64,000 nt of DNA from VAZQ01 sp963721005 (lineage in GTDB: Bacteria > Pseudomonadota > Alphaproteobacteria > Rhizobiales > Xanthobacteraceae), in contig CAVRHR010000003.1 in assembly GCA_963721005.1 (NCBI GenBank), forward strand, positions 1,798,001-1,862,000, in the 5' to 3' direction. Below are positions 56,355 through 64,000 of the stretch, one piece after another; position 1 is the stretch's first letter; the number at the start of each line of letters is the position of its first letter. The notes beneath the pieces were generated by a model. The model searched no databases and had not been told where the DNA came from. It was given only the letters and a program-made list of their open reading frames with translations. The translations under genes and the position numbers were made by a program.

Positions 56355-57335
56355 ATGCGAAGGCTCATCTGCCTGGCCGCGGTCATTGCCGCATTTGCGG
56401 CCGCCGACGTGATCGCGACCGGCGGCGCGCCGGCGGCCGACGTACCGCAAATCAAGCTGACCGAGTGGACGCCGCCCGACATCGGCACGGTCGGGGACGA
56501 TGCTTTCGGCAAGATGGTCAAGTACGGCTATGCCCTGATGACCGACACCGCCAACCAGATCGGGCCGATGGTCTCGGATCCCGCCAAGCGCTTTTCCGGC
56601 AACAACCTCACCTGCCAGAACTGCCACCTCAAGGCCGGTACGCAGCCCTATGCGATGCCGGTGACGGGGGTCTGGGGCCAGTTCCCGCAATATCGCGGAC
56701 GCGAGGGCGAGGTCGGAACGCTGGAGGACCGCATCAACGGCTGCATGGAGCGCAGCATGAATGGCCGCGCCCTGCCGCTCGGCGGTCGCGAGATGAAGGC
56801 GTTCCTGGCCTTCACCAAATGGGTTTCGACCGGCATCCCGGACGGCGCCAAGCTGGTCGGGGCCGGCGCCCTGAACGTCAAGGAGCCCGGACGCGCCGCC
56901 GATCTCGCCCACGGCCAGCAGGTCTATGGGCAGGTCTGTGCCACCTGCCACGGCAAGGACGGCTTGGGGCAGCGGGCCGCGACCGGCAACGGCTATCAGT
57001 TCCCGCCGCTGTGGGGTCCCGACAGCTACAACAACGGCGCCGGCATGGCACGTATCTTGAGCGCAGCCGCCTTCCTCAAGCACAACATGCCGTTCGGCAC
57101 CACCTACGCGTCGCCGGTGCTGAGCGACGACGACGCCTATGACGTGGCGGGCTTCATCAACGCCGCCGAGCGGCCGCAACGGGCCAATCTCGACAAGGAC
57201 TTTCCGAACCGCCTGCAGAAGCCGGTGGATGCCGCCTACGGACCCTATGCGGACGACTTCAGCCCCGAACAGCACAAGCTCGGCCCGTTCGATCCGATCC
57301 GCGCCAAGGTGAAAGAGCTGGCGGCGCAGAAGTAG
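56355..57335 (+). CDS. tsdA: TsdA-like diheme thiosulfate dehydrogenase/cytochrome c
   Basis: A 326-residue periplasmic diheme cytochrome. A signal peptide (MRRLICLAAVIAAFAAADVIA...) precedes hemes CQNCH at residues 87-91 and CATCH at 195-199. Segments such as PYAMPVTGVWGQFPQYRGREGEVGTLEDRINGCMERSMNG and KDFPNRLQKPVDAAYGPYADDF match TsdA-type cytochromes, which oxidise thiosulfate to tetrathionate or reduce tetrathionate. The start at 56355 has GAGGGAG seven bases upstream. It sits beside soxC/soxD and a DsrE gene, strengthening the sulfur assignment. The DoxB-like family is an alternative label. Confidence 0.82.
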   Translation: MRRLICLAAVIAAFAAADVIATGGAPAADVPQIKLTEWTPPDIGTVGDDAFGKMVKYGYALMTDTANQIGPMVSDPAKRFSGNNLTCQNCHLKAGTQPYAMPVTGVWGQFPQYRGREGEVGTLEDRINGCMERSMNGRALPLGGREMKAFLAFTKWVSTGIPDGAKLVGAGALNVKEPGRAADLAHGQQVYGQVCATCHGKDGLGQRAATGNGYQFPPLWGPDSYNNGAGMARILSAAAFLKHNMPFGTTYASPVLSDDDAYDVAGFINAAERPQRANLDKDFPNRLQKPVDAAYGPYADDFSPEQHKLGPFDPIRAKVKELAAQK

Positions 57336-57352
57336 CGCGTTCAATCATCACC

Positions 57353-57455
57353 CTCATCCTGAGGAGCATCGCTCAAGCGATGCGTCTCGAAGGATGGCCA
57401 AGTGCACGGGCCATCCTTCGAGAGGGCCGCGCCAGACGCAGCCCCTCAGGATGAG
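57353..57455. repeat. Palindromic intergenic repeat between convergent genes
   Basis: CTCATCCTGAGG (57353-57364) pairs with CCTCAGGATGAG (57444-57455). Inside it, a 15-bp pair (57385-57399 with 57409-57423) forms a second stem. Repeats with this CTCATCCTGAGG edge are common between convergent genes in Hyphomicrobiales and probably double as terminators. Confidence 0.8.
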
Positions 57456-57463
57456 GTCGCAAC

Positions 57464-57925
57464 TCAGGGCTTGATGTAGCTGTAGCCGGCTTCCTGCAGC
57501 TCTATCAGCCGCACCACGCCGGCGGGCACGATGGTGGCCTCGGCGATGATCGGGACCGGCTTGCCCTCGCGCTTCTCCATTGCGGTCTTGGTGTTGTTGC
57601 AGGCCCCGAAGGCGACCTGCGGCACCAGCTTGCGCAGCTCGCGAATCTCCGTTTTCACCGGCGAGGTATCGTCGCGCAGCATGTGCAAACCCTGGCTATA
57701 GGCGACGATCTCGATCGCCACCTCCTCGCCGCGCGCCTTGTAGAGCTCGAAGGCGTTGCGCGAGTTGTTGAGCGCGAGCTTCATCACGTCAGCGTCGTTC
57801 TGGTCGACGTGGAAGGCCACCCGGTGCGCCTTTTTGTCGCCCTCGGCGGCCACAGCCTTGCGGCCGACGAACGGCACAGCCAACAGCGTCGCCGCCATCG
57901 TCTTGAATATTCCTCTGCGATCCAT
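57464..57925 (-). CDS. DsrE-family protein (exported, Tat-like)
   Basis: A 153-residue protein with a twin-Arg N-terminus (MDRRGIFKTMAATLLAVPFVGR), suggesting export by Tat or a signal peptide. A DsrE/DsrF-like domain follows (VAFHVDQNDADVMKLALNNSRNAFELYKARGEEVAIEIVAYSQGLHML). A conserved cysteine occurs in VAFGACNNT, the position typical of this group. The AAGGAGG ribosome-binding site decides the start at 57925; an upstream Met at 57949 is in frame. DsrE proteins often carry sulfur between enzymes, which suits the neighbouring TsdA and SoxCD. Confidence 0.82.
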   Translation of the reverse strand: MDRRGIFKTMAATLLAVPFVGRKAVAAEGDKKAHRVAFHVDQNDADVMKLALNNSRNAFELYKARGEEVAIEIVAYSQGLHMLRDDTSPVKTEIRELRKLVPQVAFGACNNTKTAMEKREGKPVPIIAEATIVPAGVVRLIELQEAGYSYIKP

Positions 57926-58134
57926 TTCCGCCTCCTTGGTTTGATGCACACGTTTAGCACATGCCGAGGAGGCGGTGGAGAGACCCCGCTACCGTTCCGG
58001 TCGAATCGGGAGCCGACCGGTCGATCCCCGAACGCCCCTTACGGGCCGATGGAAGGGAGAAGCGGACATGGTATGCTCCCATCCGACGGCCTGAAGATGT
58101 TCAGCCCGCTCGCCACGCCTCGATGGAGGAAATG

Positions 58135-59454
58135 ATGACCAGCAAATACGAGAAGCTCCTATCATCTACGCCTGACGCCGCCCGCAACGGCCTGCTCGAC
58201 CGCCGTGCCCTGCTTGAACGCGGACTGGTTTTGGCTGGCGCCGCCGGCACCGGCGTCGGCGCTTCGCTCAATTCCGCCGGCGCCGAGTCGCTGCCGGTCG
58301 ACCCCTGGAGCCTGGCGCCCGGCACCGCCATTCCACCCTATGGGGTGCCGCCCAAATACGAGAGCAAGGTGGTGCGCACCTTGACCAATCCGGGCAACGA
58401 GCCGCGCACCAGCCAGGCCCGCACGCCGCATCATCTCCTGAACGGCACCATCACGCCGGCCGGCCTGCATTTCGTGGTATCGCGCACCGGCTTCCCGGAC
58501 ATCGATCCGGCCAAGCACCGCCTGGCGATCCACGGCCTGGTGAAGCAGCCGCTGGTGTTCGACCTCGAGGCGCTCTCGCGCTACCCGATGGTGACGCGCA
58601 TCAACTTCGTCGAGTGCGGCGGCAACAGCGCGCCGCTCTTCAGCAAGGACCCGGTGCAGGCCAACGTGCAGGCGATCCACGGCCTGCTGTCCTGCTCGGA
58701 ATGGACCGGGGTGCGGCTCTCCACCCTCCTCGAGGAAACCGGCATCGATCCCAAGGCGAAGTGGCTGTTGGCCGAAGGCGCCGACGGGCCGAGCATGAAT
58801 CGCAGCATTCCGATCGGCAAGGCGCTCGATGACGCGATGATCGCGCTCTACCAGAACGGCGAGCGCATCGCCTCGGCGCAAGGCTATCCGATGCGCCTGC
58901 TGGTGCCCGGCTACGAAGGCAACATGAACGTCAAATGGCTGCACCGGATCAAGCTCATCGAGGAGCCGGTCATGGCCATCAACGAGACCTTGCAATACAC
59001 CTATCGGGTCGCCGGGCCGAAGATCTGGCAGTTCTTCTTCCCGATGGAGGTCAAGTCCTTCGTCACCCATCCCTCGCCGGGGCTGACCTTGAAGGGCCCT
59101 GGCTTCTACGAGATCTCCGGCCTCGCCTATTCGGGCAACGGGCGGATCGAGAAAGTCATGGTCTCGGCCGACGGCGGCAAGAGCTGGGCGCAGGCCGGCC
59201 TCGACGCGCCGGTGCTTCCCAAGGCGCTGACCCGCTTCCGCCTGCCATGGCGCTGGGACGGCCAGCCGGTGGTGCTGCAGAGCCGCGCCTGGGACGAGTC
59301 CGGCAATGTGCAGCCGACCCGCAGCGAGATGTTCGCCGAACGCGGCGAGCCCAAGGTCAACGTTCCGGTGACCGCCTTCCCGATGGGCCACATGAACGTC
59401 ATCACCAGTTGGGGCATCGACAGCAAGGGGGAGGCCACGCATGTCTACGGTTAA
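58135..59454 (+). CDS. soxC: Sulfane/sulfite dehydrogenase molybdoenzyme SoxC
   Basis: A 439-residue molybdoprotein of the sulfite-oxidase family. A twin-Arg-like leader (LDRRALLERGLVLAGAAGTGVG) is followed by the Moco domain with the ligand Cys161 in FVECGGNSAPLF. A dimerisation domain follows from about residue 320 (RIEKVMVSADGGKSWAQAGLD). Features such as PYGVPPKYESKVVR and PMEVKSFVTHPSPGLTLKGPG fit SoxC rather than SorA. GGAGGA lies close upstream of the ATG; 58132 is an equal alternative. It overlaps soxD by 14 bases. Confidence 0.9.
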   Translation: MTSKYEKLLSSTPDAARNGLLDRRALLERGLVLAGAAGTGVGASLNSAGAESLPVDPWSLAPGTAIPPYGVPPKYESKVVRTLTNPGNEPRTSQARTPHHLLNGTITPAGLHFVVSRTGFPDIDPAKHRLAIHGLVKQPLVFDLEALSRYPMVTRINFVECGGNSAPLFSKDPVQANVQAIHGLLSCSEWTGVRLSTLLEETGIDPKAKWLLAEGADGPSMNRSIPIGKALDDAMIALYQNGERIASAQGYPMRLLVPGYEGNMNVKWLHRIKLIEEPVMAINETLQYTYRVAGPKIWQFFFPMEVKSFVTHPSPGLTLKGPGFYEISGLAYSGNGRIEKVMVSADGGKSWAQAGLDAPVLPKALTRFRLPWRWDGQPVVLQSRAWDESGNVQPTRSEMFAERGEPKVNVPVTAFPMGHMNVITSWGIDSKGEATHVYG

Positions 59455-59956
59455 GCATCTGGCGGTCGCGATCGCGCTTGCGCTTGGTGCCGGCAACGCG
59501 CTGGCGGGCGATCAACCCGGGCTCGGCAAGGCGGTCAGCGAAGCCGATCTCGCGCTGTGGGACATCAGCATCGGGCCGGACGGCAAAGGCCTGCCCCCCG
59601 GCAGCGGCACCCCCGCCCAGGGCGCCGCCATCTTTGCGCAGAAATGCGAGCCCTGCCACGGCAAGGACGGCCAAGGCGGCAAGAACGCCGCGCTCACCAA
59701 TGCTCCCGGCAAGACCGAGCGCACCATGGCGCTCTATGTGCCCAATGCCACCACCATCTTCGACTTCACCCGGCGCGCGATGCCGTGGCCGCAGCCGAAG
59801 TCGCTGACCAACGAGGAGGTCTATGCGCTGACCGCGTTCATTCTGGCCGGCAACAAGATCATCGGCGAGAACGATACGATGAATGCCGAGACCCTGCCGA
59901 AGGTGCAGATGCCGAACCGTAACGGCTTCGTCAGCCGCTATCCGGAGAAGCACTGA
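59441..59956 (+). CDS. soxD: SoxD-like monoheme cytochrome c
   Basis: A 171-residue periplasmic cytochrome: signal peptide ending NALAGDQ, then one heme motif CEPCH at residues 69-73 and a probable Met ligand in RRAMPWPQPKSL. It is the electron acceptor of SoxC in the Sox pathway. Classical SoxD proteins have about 380 residues and two hemes, so this is a short single-heme version, as seen in some Hyphomicrobiales. It overlaps soxC by 14 bases, hence is translationally coupled. No soxAX, soxYZ or soxB is present in the window. Confidence 0.82.
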   Translation: MSTVKHLAVAIALALGAGNALAGDQPGLGKAVSEADLALWDISIGPDGKGLPPGSGTPAQGAAIFAQKCEPCHGKDGQGGKNAALTNAPGKTERTMALYVPNATTIFDFTRRAMPWPQPKSLTNEEVYALTAFILAGNKIIGENDTMNAETLPKVQMPNRNGFVSRYPEKH

Positions 59957-60069
59957 ACCACGCCCGTTCCGGAGGCCGAGAATCGACGGCCGGAATGTCC
60001 GCTTGTTGCAGCCGCGCTCTTCGGAGCGCGGCTTGAGTTCAACCGACCAGCTACCTCAGGAGGAGCCAG

Positions 60070-60945
60070 ATGCCGTCGACCGAAGGCATGCCGATGGTCA
60101 GGATCGCACCGAACAATCCGGTGTTCGACCTTCCGGTCATAGTCGGCATCGAAGCGGGGCTGTTCGCCAGGGCCGGCCTCGACGTCCGCTTCTCGGCGAC
60201 CTATGCGGACCGCGAGAAGGACAGCGCGGAGCGTCCGATCATGACGCGGCTCAAGGAGCAGCTGTTCGATTGCGGCTCGGCCGACAGCTACAATGTCTGC
60301 GAGTGGGCCAGCATCGACCGGCTGGAGCGCGGCAAGCGCGGCGGCAACATCGCGGCGTTGCGCGCCGCCGTCGCCGCACAGGCGATCCTGGCCTACGAGG
60401 ACGCCCTGCAGGTGCCGCGCGACCTGGCCGACGTGCCGGTCATGGTGCAGGAGCTCACCGGCTCCCACTACACGACGCTTCAGATGCTCGAAAGCGCGGT
60501 CGGTCCAGAGCATGTCAAGATCGAGAATGGCGGGCTGCCGCAGATGCGCTACGCGGCGCTGAAGAATCGCACCGCCCGCGCCATCGCGGTGATGGAGCCT
60601 TTCATCAGCCTCGGTCTCAAGGAAGGGGCGCATATCATCGCGGCGTCGTTCTATCGCGGCGGCGAGGTCATCGCCCCCGACCTGACGCCGGAGCAGGCCA
60701 AGGCCTATTACGACGCCGAGAACGAAGCCGTCGACCTCATCAATGCGGATTTCTACAAATACGCCCACCACGTCACGGCGCATGCCAAGGGCGCGCTCGA
60801 GCCGCGCGAGCTGCTGCGCGCATTCGTGCGCTACAAGCACGTCGACTACTATGATCCGACGACCTTCAACCGGGCCTATGACTGGATGAAGGCGCGCGGC
60901 CTCAGCGAAGGCCAGAGCCAGCATGCTGCGCTGGTCGTAGGCTGA
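60070..60945 (+). CDS. NMT1/SsuA-like substrate-binding protein without signal peptide
   Basis: A 291-residue protein of the NMT1/SsuA/ThiY periplasmic-binding fold (RIAPNNPVFDLPVIVGIEAGLFARAGLDVRF...MTRLKEQLFDCGSADSYNVCEW...VKIENGGLPQMRYAALKNR). CAGGAGGAGCC precedes the ATG, which encodes no signal peptide, so it may be cytoplasmic and enzymatic (THI5-like) rather than transport-related. No ABC permease or ATPase is beside it. It lies upstream of a siderophore-interacting protein gene on the same strand. Confidence 0.65.
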   Translation: MPSTEGMPMVRIAPNNPVFDLPVIVGIEAGLFARAGLDVRFSATYADREKDSAERPIMTRLKEQLFDCGSADSYNVCEWASIDRLERGKRGGNIAALRAAVAAQAILAYEDALQVPRDLADVPVMVQELTGSHYTTLQMLESAVGPEHVKIENGGLPQMRYAALKNRTARAIAVMEPFISLGLKEGAHIIAASFYRGGEVIAPDLTPEQAKAYYDAENEAVDLINADFYKYAHHVTAHAKGALEPRELLRAFVRYKHVDYYDPTTFNRAYDWMKARGLSEGQSQHAALVVG

Positions 60946-60994
60946 GCAGGGGACTTCGAAGCACCGGGCGCGCCGCAACAATACTTGCAATGCG

Positions 60995-61852
60995 ATGACG
61001 GACGTGCTCGACACCGGGGCTGCAGCGATGGAGCCAGCGCCCGACATGCCGCCATCAGAACCGTCTGTTTCCGCCCAGGATACCCTTGCCGGCGCCCGCA
61101 CGCCGCGCCGCGTGCGCCATGAGCCGCGCCGCCGCCAACTCCAGGTCGAGCGTGTCGAGAGAATCGCGGCGCACATGCTACGGGTCACGCTCGGCGGCGA
61201 TCTCGAGGGTTTCCTCAGCCTGGGTTTCGACGACCATGTGAAGCTGTTCTTCCCGGGCGAGCCTCCAGCGGCGGGCGGCGAGCAGGTCATGGTATCGCGC
61301 GACTATACGCCGCGCTGCTACGATCCCGCGGCCAAGACCCTGGATATCGAATTCGTGCTGCATGACGCCGGACCGGCGACGCGCTGGGCCGAGCAGGCGC
61401 GGCCCGGGCAATTGCTGAGCGTCGGCGGGCCGCGCGGCTCCTTCATCATCCCGACCGATTTCGACTGGCACCTGCTGATCGGCGACGACACCGCACTCCC
61501 CGCGATCGCGCGGCGGCTCGGCGAGCTGCCGGTCGGCACGCGCGCCGTGGTCCTGGCCGAGGTGGACGGTCCGGCCGATCGGGTGACGTTCGACACCGCC
61601 GCGGACGTGACCGTCGCCTGGACCTACCGGGATGGCGCGGAAGCCGGCAGCAGCGATGTGCTGGCGAGAACGCTCGGGACGCTGAGCCTGCCGGAAGGCG
61701 ACTACTACGCCTGGGTCGCCTGCGAGTCCCTCGCCGCCAAGGCGCTGCGCGCCCAGCTCATCGCCGACCACGGCGCCAATCCCAAATGGATGCGCGCTGC
61801 CGGTTACTGGCGCCGCGGCGCGGTCGCGGTGCACGAGAACCACAACGATTAG
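60995..61852 (+). CDS. Siderophore-interacting protein (FAD-dependent reductase)
   Basis: A 285-residue flavin reductase of the SIP family, which releases iron from ferric siderophores. An N-terminal unstructured stretch of about 45 residues is followed by the FAD domain (RVERIAAHMLRVTLGGDLEGF...VSRDYTPRCYDPAAKTLDIEFVLHDAGPATRWAEQARPGQLLSVGGPRGSF). The NAD(P)H domain follows (LIGDDTALPAIARRLGELP...YAWVACESLAAKALRAQL), ending in GYWRRGAVAVHEN. It complements the iron ABC operon 8 kb upstream. Confidence 0.9.
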   Translation: MTDVLDTGAAAMEPAPDMPPSEPSVSAQDTLAGARTPRRVRHEPRRRQLQVERVERIAAHMLRVTLGGDLEGFLSLGFDDHVKLFFPGEPPAAGGEQVMVSRDYTPRCYDPAAKTLDIEFVLHDAGPATRWAEQARPGQLLSVGGPRGSFIIPTDFDWHLLIGDDTALPAIARRLGELPVGTRAVVLAEVDGPADRVTFDTAADVTVAWTYRDGAEAGSSDVLARTLGTLSLPEGDYYAWVACESLAAKALRAQLIADHGANPKWMRAAGYWRRGAVAVHENHND

Positions 61853-61886
61853 GACATTGCTTGGCGCGACGGCGAACGCGGCCCCG

Positions 61887-63455
61887 TCACCAAACTCCGA
61901 ACGGGAAGCCGCGTTGCTTGTGGGTATCGGTCCGCCGCTCGATCTCCGCGTCCGAGATGGTTACGCGGCTGCGCCGATGGCGAGCCCAGGCGAACAGGCG
62001 CTCCTCGAGCGCGCGCCGCACCGATTCGAATTGCGGATCGGCGCCGAGATCGCGGCGCTCGCGAGGATCGCCGGCAAGATCGAATAATTGCGGCCGGAAG
62101 CCTTCGTAGAGCACATATTTCCAGCGGTCGGCGCGTACCATATAGGCGCGCGCCTCGCCGGGCGCGACCGCAAGCTCGAGGCGCGCGGCGCGAAACGCAT
62201 AGTCGCACTCGCTGAAAACCACGTCGCGCGCGGGGCCGGGGCCGCCACGGATGACCGGCAACAGCGAATGCCCTTCGAGCACGTGGCCGGGCACCGTCCC
62301 ACCAGCCGCCTCGACGAATGTCGGCAACAGATCGATCGCCTCGACCAGGCCGCCATGCTGGCTGCCGCGCGTGGCGTCGGCCGCGGCATCCGGATCATAA
62401 ACGATGAGCGGGATACGCACGCTCTCCTCGTGGAACAGCTCCTTCTCGCCCAGCCAGTGATCGCCCAGATAGTCGCCATGATCGCTGGTCATCACGATCA
62501 TGGTGCGCTCGAACAGCTGCCGCTCCTCGAGAAACCTCCACAACCGGCCGAGATGATCGTCGATTTGCTTGATCAACCCCATATAGGTCGGGATCACGGT
62601 GGCGCGCACCTCGTCGCGCGCGAAGTTCACGCTTTCCTCGTGGCGCATGAAAGCGCCATAGACCGGGTGCGGATCGCGCCGCTCGGCTTCGTCCCGATTG
62701 GGCGCCATCACATCGCTCGGCCCATACAACGTGTTGTAAGGAGCCGGCGCCATATAGGGCCAGTGCGGCTTGATGTAGGACAGGTGTAGGCACCAGGGCT
62801 GAGTGCCGGCCTCCGCGATAAACTCCATGGCGCGGTCGGTCATGTAGGCGGTCTCGGAATGCGCCTCCTTGACGCGCGCCGGTTCTCGGGCGTTGCGCAT
62901 GTCCCAGCCGGATTTGCGCTCGCCGCCCGGCCCCTCCGCCGTATTGGCATAGTCATGCCAGGGATTCTCGCCCGCATAGCCGAGTCCGCGCAGATACTCG
63001 TTGTAGCGCAGGTCGGGCGGTGTGCCGCGGTCGCCCCACAGCCCATCATCGCGCTCGAACGGCTCGAAGCCGCACTCCGCGGCGAGCACGCCTGCGATCG
63101 AGCGCGGATCGACGCCGAGACGTTTGAACCCGGAAACATCGGCCGCCATGTGGGTCTTGCCGACCAGCGCCACCCGCAGGCCGAGCGGCCGCAGGTGGTC
63201 GCCCATGGTCATCTCGCCGACCCGCAGCGGCACGCCGTTGTAGGTCGAGCCGTGCGAGCTCACGTAGCGGCCGGTGTAGAACGACATCCGCGACGGACCA
63301 CACACCGGCGCCTGCACATAGGCGCGCGCAAAGCGCACCCCGCGCGCCGCCAGCGCGTCGATGTTCGGGGTGGTGAGCGTCGGATGGCCGGTGCACGACA
63401 GATAGTCGGCGCGCAGCTGATCCGCCATGACGAACAGAATGTTCTGGACCGGCAT
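61887..63455 (-). CDS. Sulfatase/phosphonate monoester hydrolase-like
   Basis: A 522-residue alkaline-phosphatase-superfamily hydrolase. The start MPVQNILFVMADQLRADYLS at 63455 has GAGGTG upstream and shows the metal-binding Asp-Gln. The formylglycine motif C-x-P-S-R is VCGPSRMSFYTGR (residues about 53-65), and the metal site further on is MTSDHGDYLGDHWLGEKE. This is the sulfatase/phosphonate monoester hydrolase group. Without an anaerobic or aerobic sulfatase-maturase nearby, modification would need one elsewhere. No signal peptide is seen, so it is cytoplasmic. Confidence 0.88.
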   Translation of the reverse strand: MPVQNILFVMADQLRADYLSCTGHPTLTTPNIDALAARGVRFARAYVQAPVCGPSRMSFYTGRYVSSHGSTYNGVPLRVGEMTMGDHLRPLGLRVALVGKTHMAADVSGFKRLGVDPRSIAGVLAAECGFEPFERDDGLWGDRGTPPDLRYNEYLRGLGYAGENPWHDYANTAEGPGGERKSGWDMRNAREPARVKEAHSETAYMTDRAMEFIAEAGTQPWCLHLSYIKPHWPYMAPAPYNTLYGPSDVMAPNRDEAERRDPHPVYGAFMRHEESVNFARDEVRATVIPTYMGLIKQIDDHLGRLWRFLEERQLFERTMIVMTSDHGDYLGDHWLGEKELFHEESVRIPLIVYDPDAAADATRGSQHGGLVEAIDLLPTFVEAAGGTVPGHVLEGHSLLPVIRGGPGPARDVVFSECDYAFRAARLELAVAPGEARAYMVRADRWKYVLYEGFRPQLFDLAGDPRERRDLGADPQFESVRRALEERLFAWARHRRSRVTISDAEIERRTDTHKQRGFPFGVW

Positions 63456-63560
63456 TGCGTTCACACCTCGGGGCCGGGCGGCCAAGCAAAAACGACGTTT
63501 CCAGGATTCTCAGGCTGTGGTGGGCAACGCGCCAGCGCCCGAATCTCGCGGTTCTGTCGC

Positions 63561-63626
63561 GTGGGCAAAATTGCGCACCTACGAACAGATCCGATCGCCG
63601 TGCCTGGCAATTTTACCCACCCTACA
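63561..63626. repeat. Short intergenic inverted repeat
   Basis: GTGGGCAAAATTGC and GCAATTTTACCCAC form a near-perfect pair of 14 bp about 35 bp apart (63561-63574 and 63607-63620). It lies between the sulfatase gene and the TauD-like gene, both minus strand. Related GTGGGCAAA-type repeats are found between genes in rhizobial genomes. Confidence 0.5.
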
Positions 63627-63651
63627 CCGATGGGGTTCATGGATCGATCCG

Positions 63652-64000
63652 CTAGACCGGCACGTCGCCGACCACGGCGGTGCGCTCCATGCGCCGGCGC
63701 TGCGGATAATAGTCGTTGGCGGCGTAATGCTGGGTGCTGATATTGTCCCAGAACACGATGGTGTCGGGCTCCCAGCGCAGGCGGAACTGATATTCCGGCA
63801 CATGCGCCTGCTCGCACAGCACGTCGAGCAGCGCACGGCTCTCGTCGGCCTGCAGGCCTTCGATGCGCAGGGTGAACTGTGGATTGACGTAGATCCCCTT
63901 GCGGCCGCTCGCCGGATGGGTGCGCACCACCGGGTGCGACGGATTGGGGAACAACTCCTCCATCCGCCGCAGCTTGGCCTGGTCGTCGGCCGACTTCGTG
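63652..64000 (-). CDS. TauD/TfdA-family dioxygenase, C-terminal part (5' end outside the window)
   Basis: The carboxy-terminal part of a 2-oxoglutarate/Fe(II)-dependent dioxygenase. HPVVRTHPASGRKGIYVNPQFTLRIEGL carries the conserved second His and the Arg that binds 2-oxoglutarate (YQFRLRWEPDTIVFWDNISTQHYAANDYYP). The reading frame is open to the window end. TauD-type enzymes release sulfite from sulfonates or sulfate from alkylsulfates, consistent with the neighbouring sulfatase and sulfur-oxidation genes. Confidence 0.85.
   Translation of the reverse strand, partial: TKSADDQAKLRRMEELFPNPSHPVVRTHPASGRKGIYVNPQFTLRIEGLQADESRALLDVLCEQAHVPEYQFRLRWEPDTIVFWDNISTQHYAANDYYPQRRRMERTAVVGDVPV

Overview
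The window is high-GC DNA (roughly two-thirds G+C) with alphaproteobacterial gene content: tag, an HD hydrolase, a tyrosine phosphatase and an NrtR-like 'NAD regulator' in a row, nadA/nadC, ppdK, Bug-type substrate-binding receptors, CbtAB, Fbp-type iron ABC genes and a soxCD/tsdA sulfur module. Product types and intergenic palindromic repeats point to Hyphomicrobiales, near Bradyrhizobium or Rhodoplanes (Xanthobacteraceae/Nitrobacteraceae). This is inferred from gene content, not from a marker gene. No rRNA, tRNA, CRISPR array or intact transposase was seen.

Layout. 1-5.3 kb: housekeeping genes ending in a large DUF2339 membrane protein. 5.3-16 kb: small proteins, acuI-type reductase, two tandem MFS paralogues, nadA and nadC without nadB, an orphan HigA with a HigB remnant, an SDR, and a secreted YPDW-type protein. 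16-23.6 kb: SleB-type hydrolase, ppdK, a 52-aa DUF3096 gene, a TTT receptor, a DUF559 gene enclosed by about 60-bp inverted repeats, and the second YPDW-type protein. 23.7-29.3 kb: an OmpR/histidine-kinase pair, a promoter with response-regulator-like direct repeats, a three-gene envelope operon of unknown function, and an OprB-type porin.

29.4-47.2 kb is the most unusual part. It holds an FtsH whose zinc motif HEXXH reads REGGR (ATPase motifs intact), CbtA/CbtB with a histidine phosphatase, DUF2946, CopC, a CopD-cytochrome c fusion, HupE/UreJ, a parvulin, a diheme cytochrome, three consecutive SPFH (HflK/HflC-like) proteins, a P1B-type metal ATPase without a metal-binding domain, a DsbA-like oxidoreductase and a cytochrome c-prime. 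One SPFH protein is fused to about six extra membrane helices; another has a His/Asp-rich N-terminus. I read this as a candidate metal-handling and cytochrome or membrane-protein maturation system, in which a proteolytically dead FtsH works with dedicated SPFH proteins and a metal pump.

47.5-64 kb: PepSY-like secreted protein, LysR regulator, DUF6152 protein, a second copy of the porin identical over about 1.28 kb, an Fbp-type Fe3+ ABC operon, TsdA-like cytochrome, DsrE, SoxC/SoxD, an orphan NMT1/SsuA-like protein, a siderophore-interacting protein, a sulfatase and the end of a TauD-like dioxygenase.

Seven apparent frameshifts occur in otherwise well-conserved genes, and all seven go in the same direction (one extra base). 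Sequence or assembly error is therefore at least as likely as real decay.
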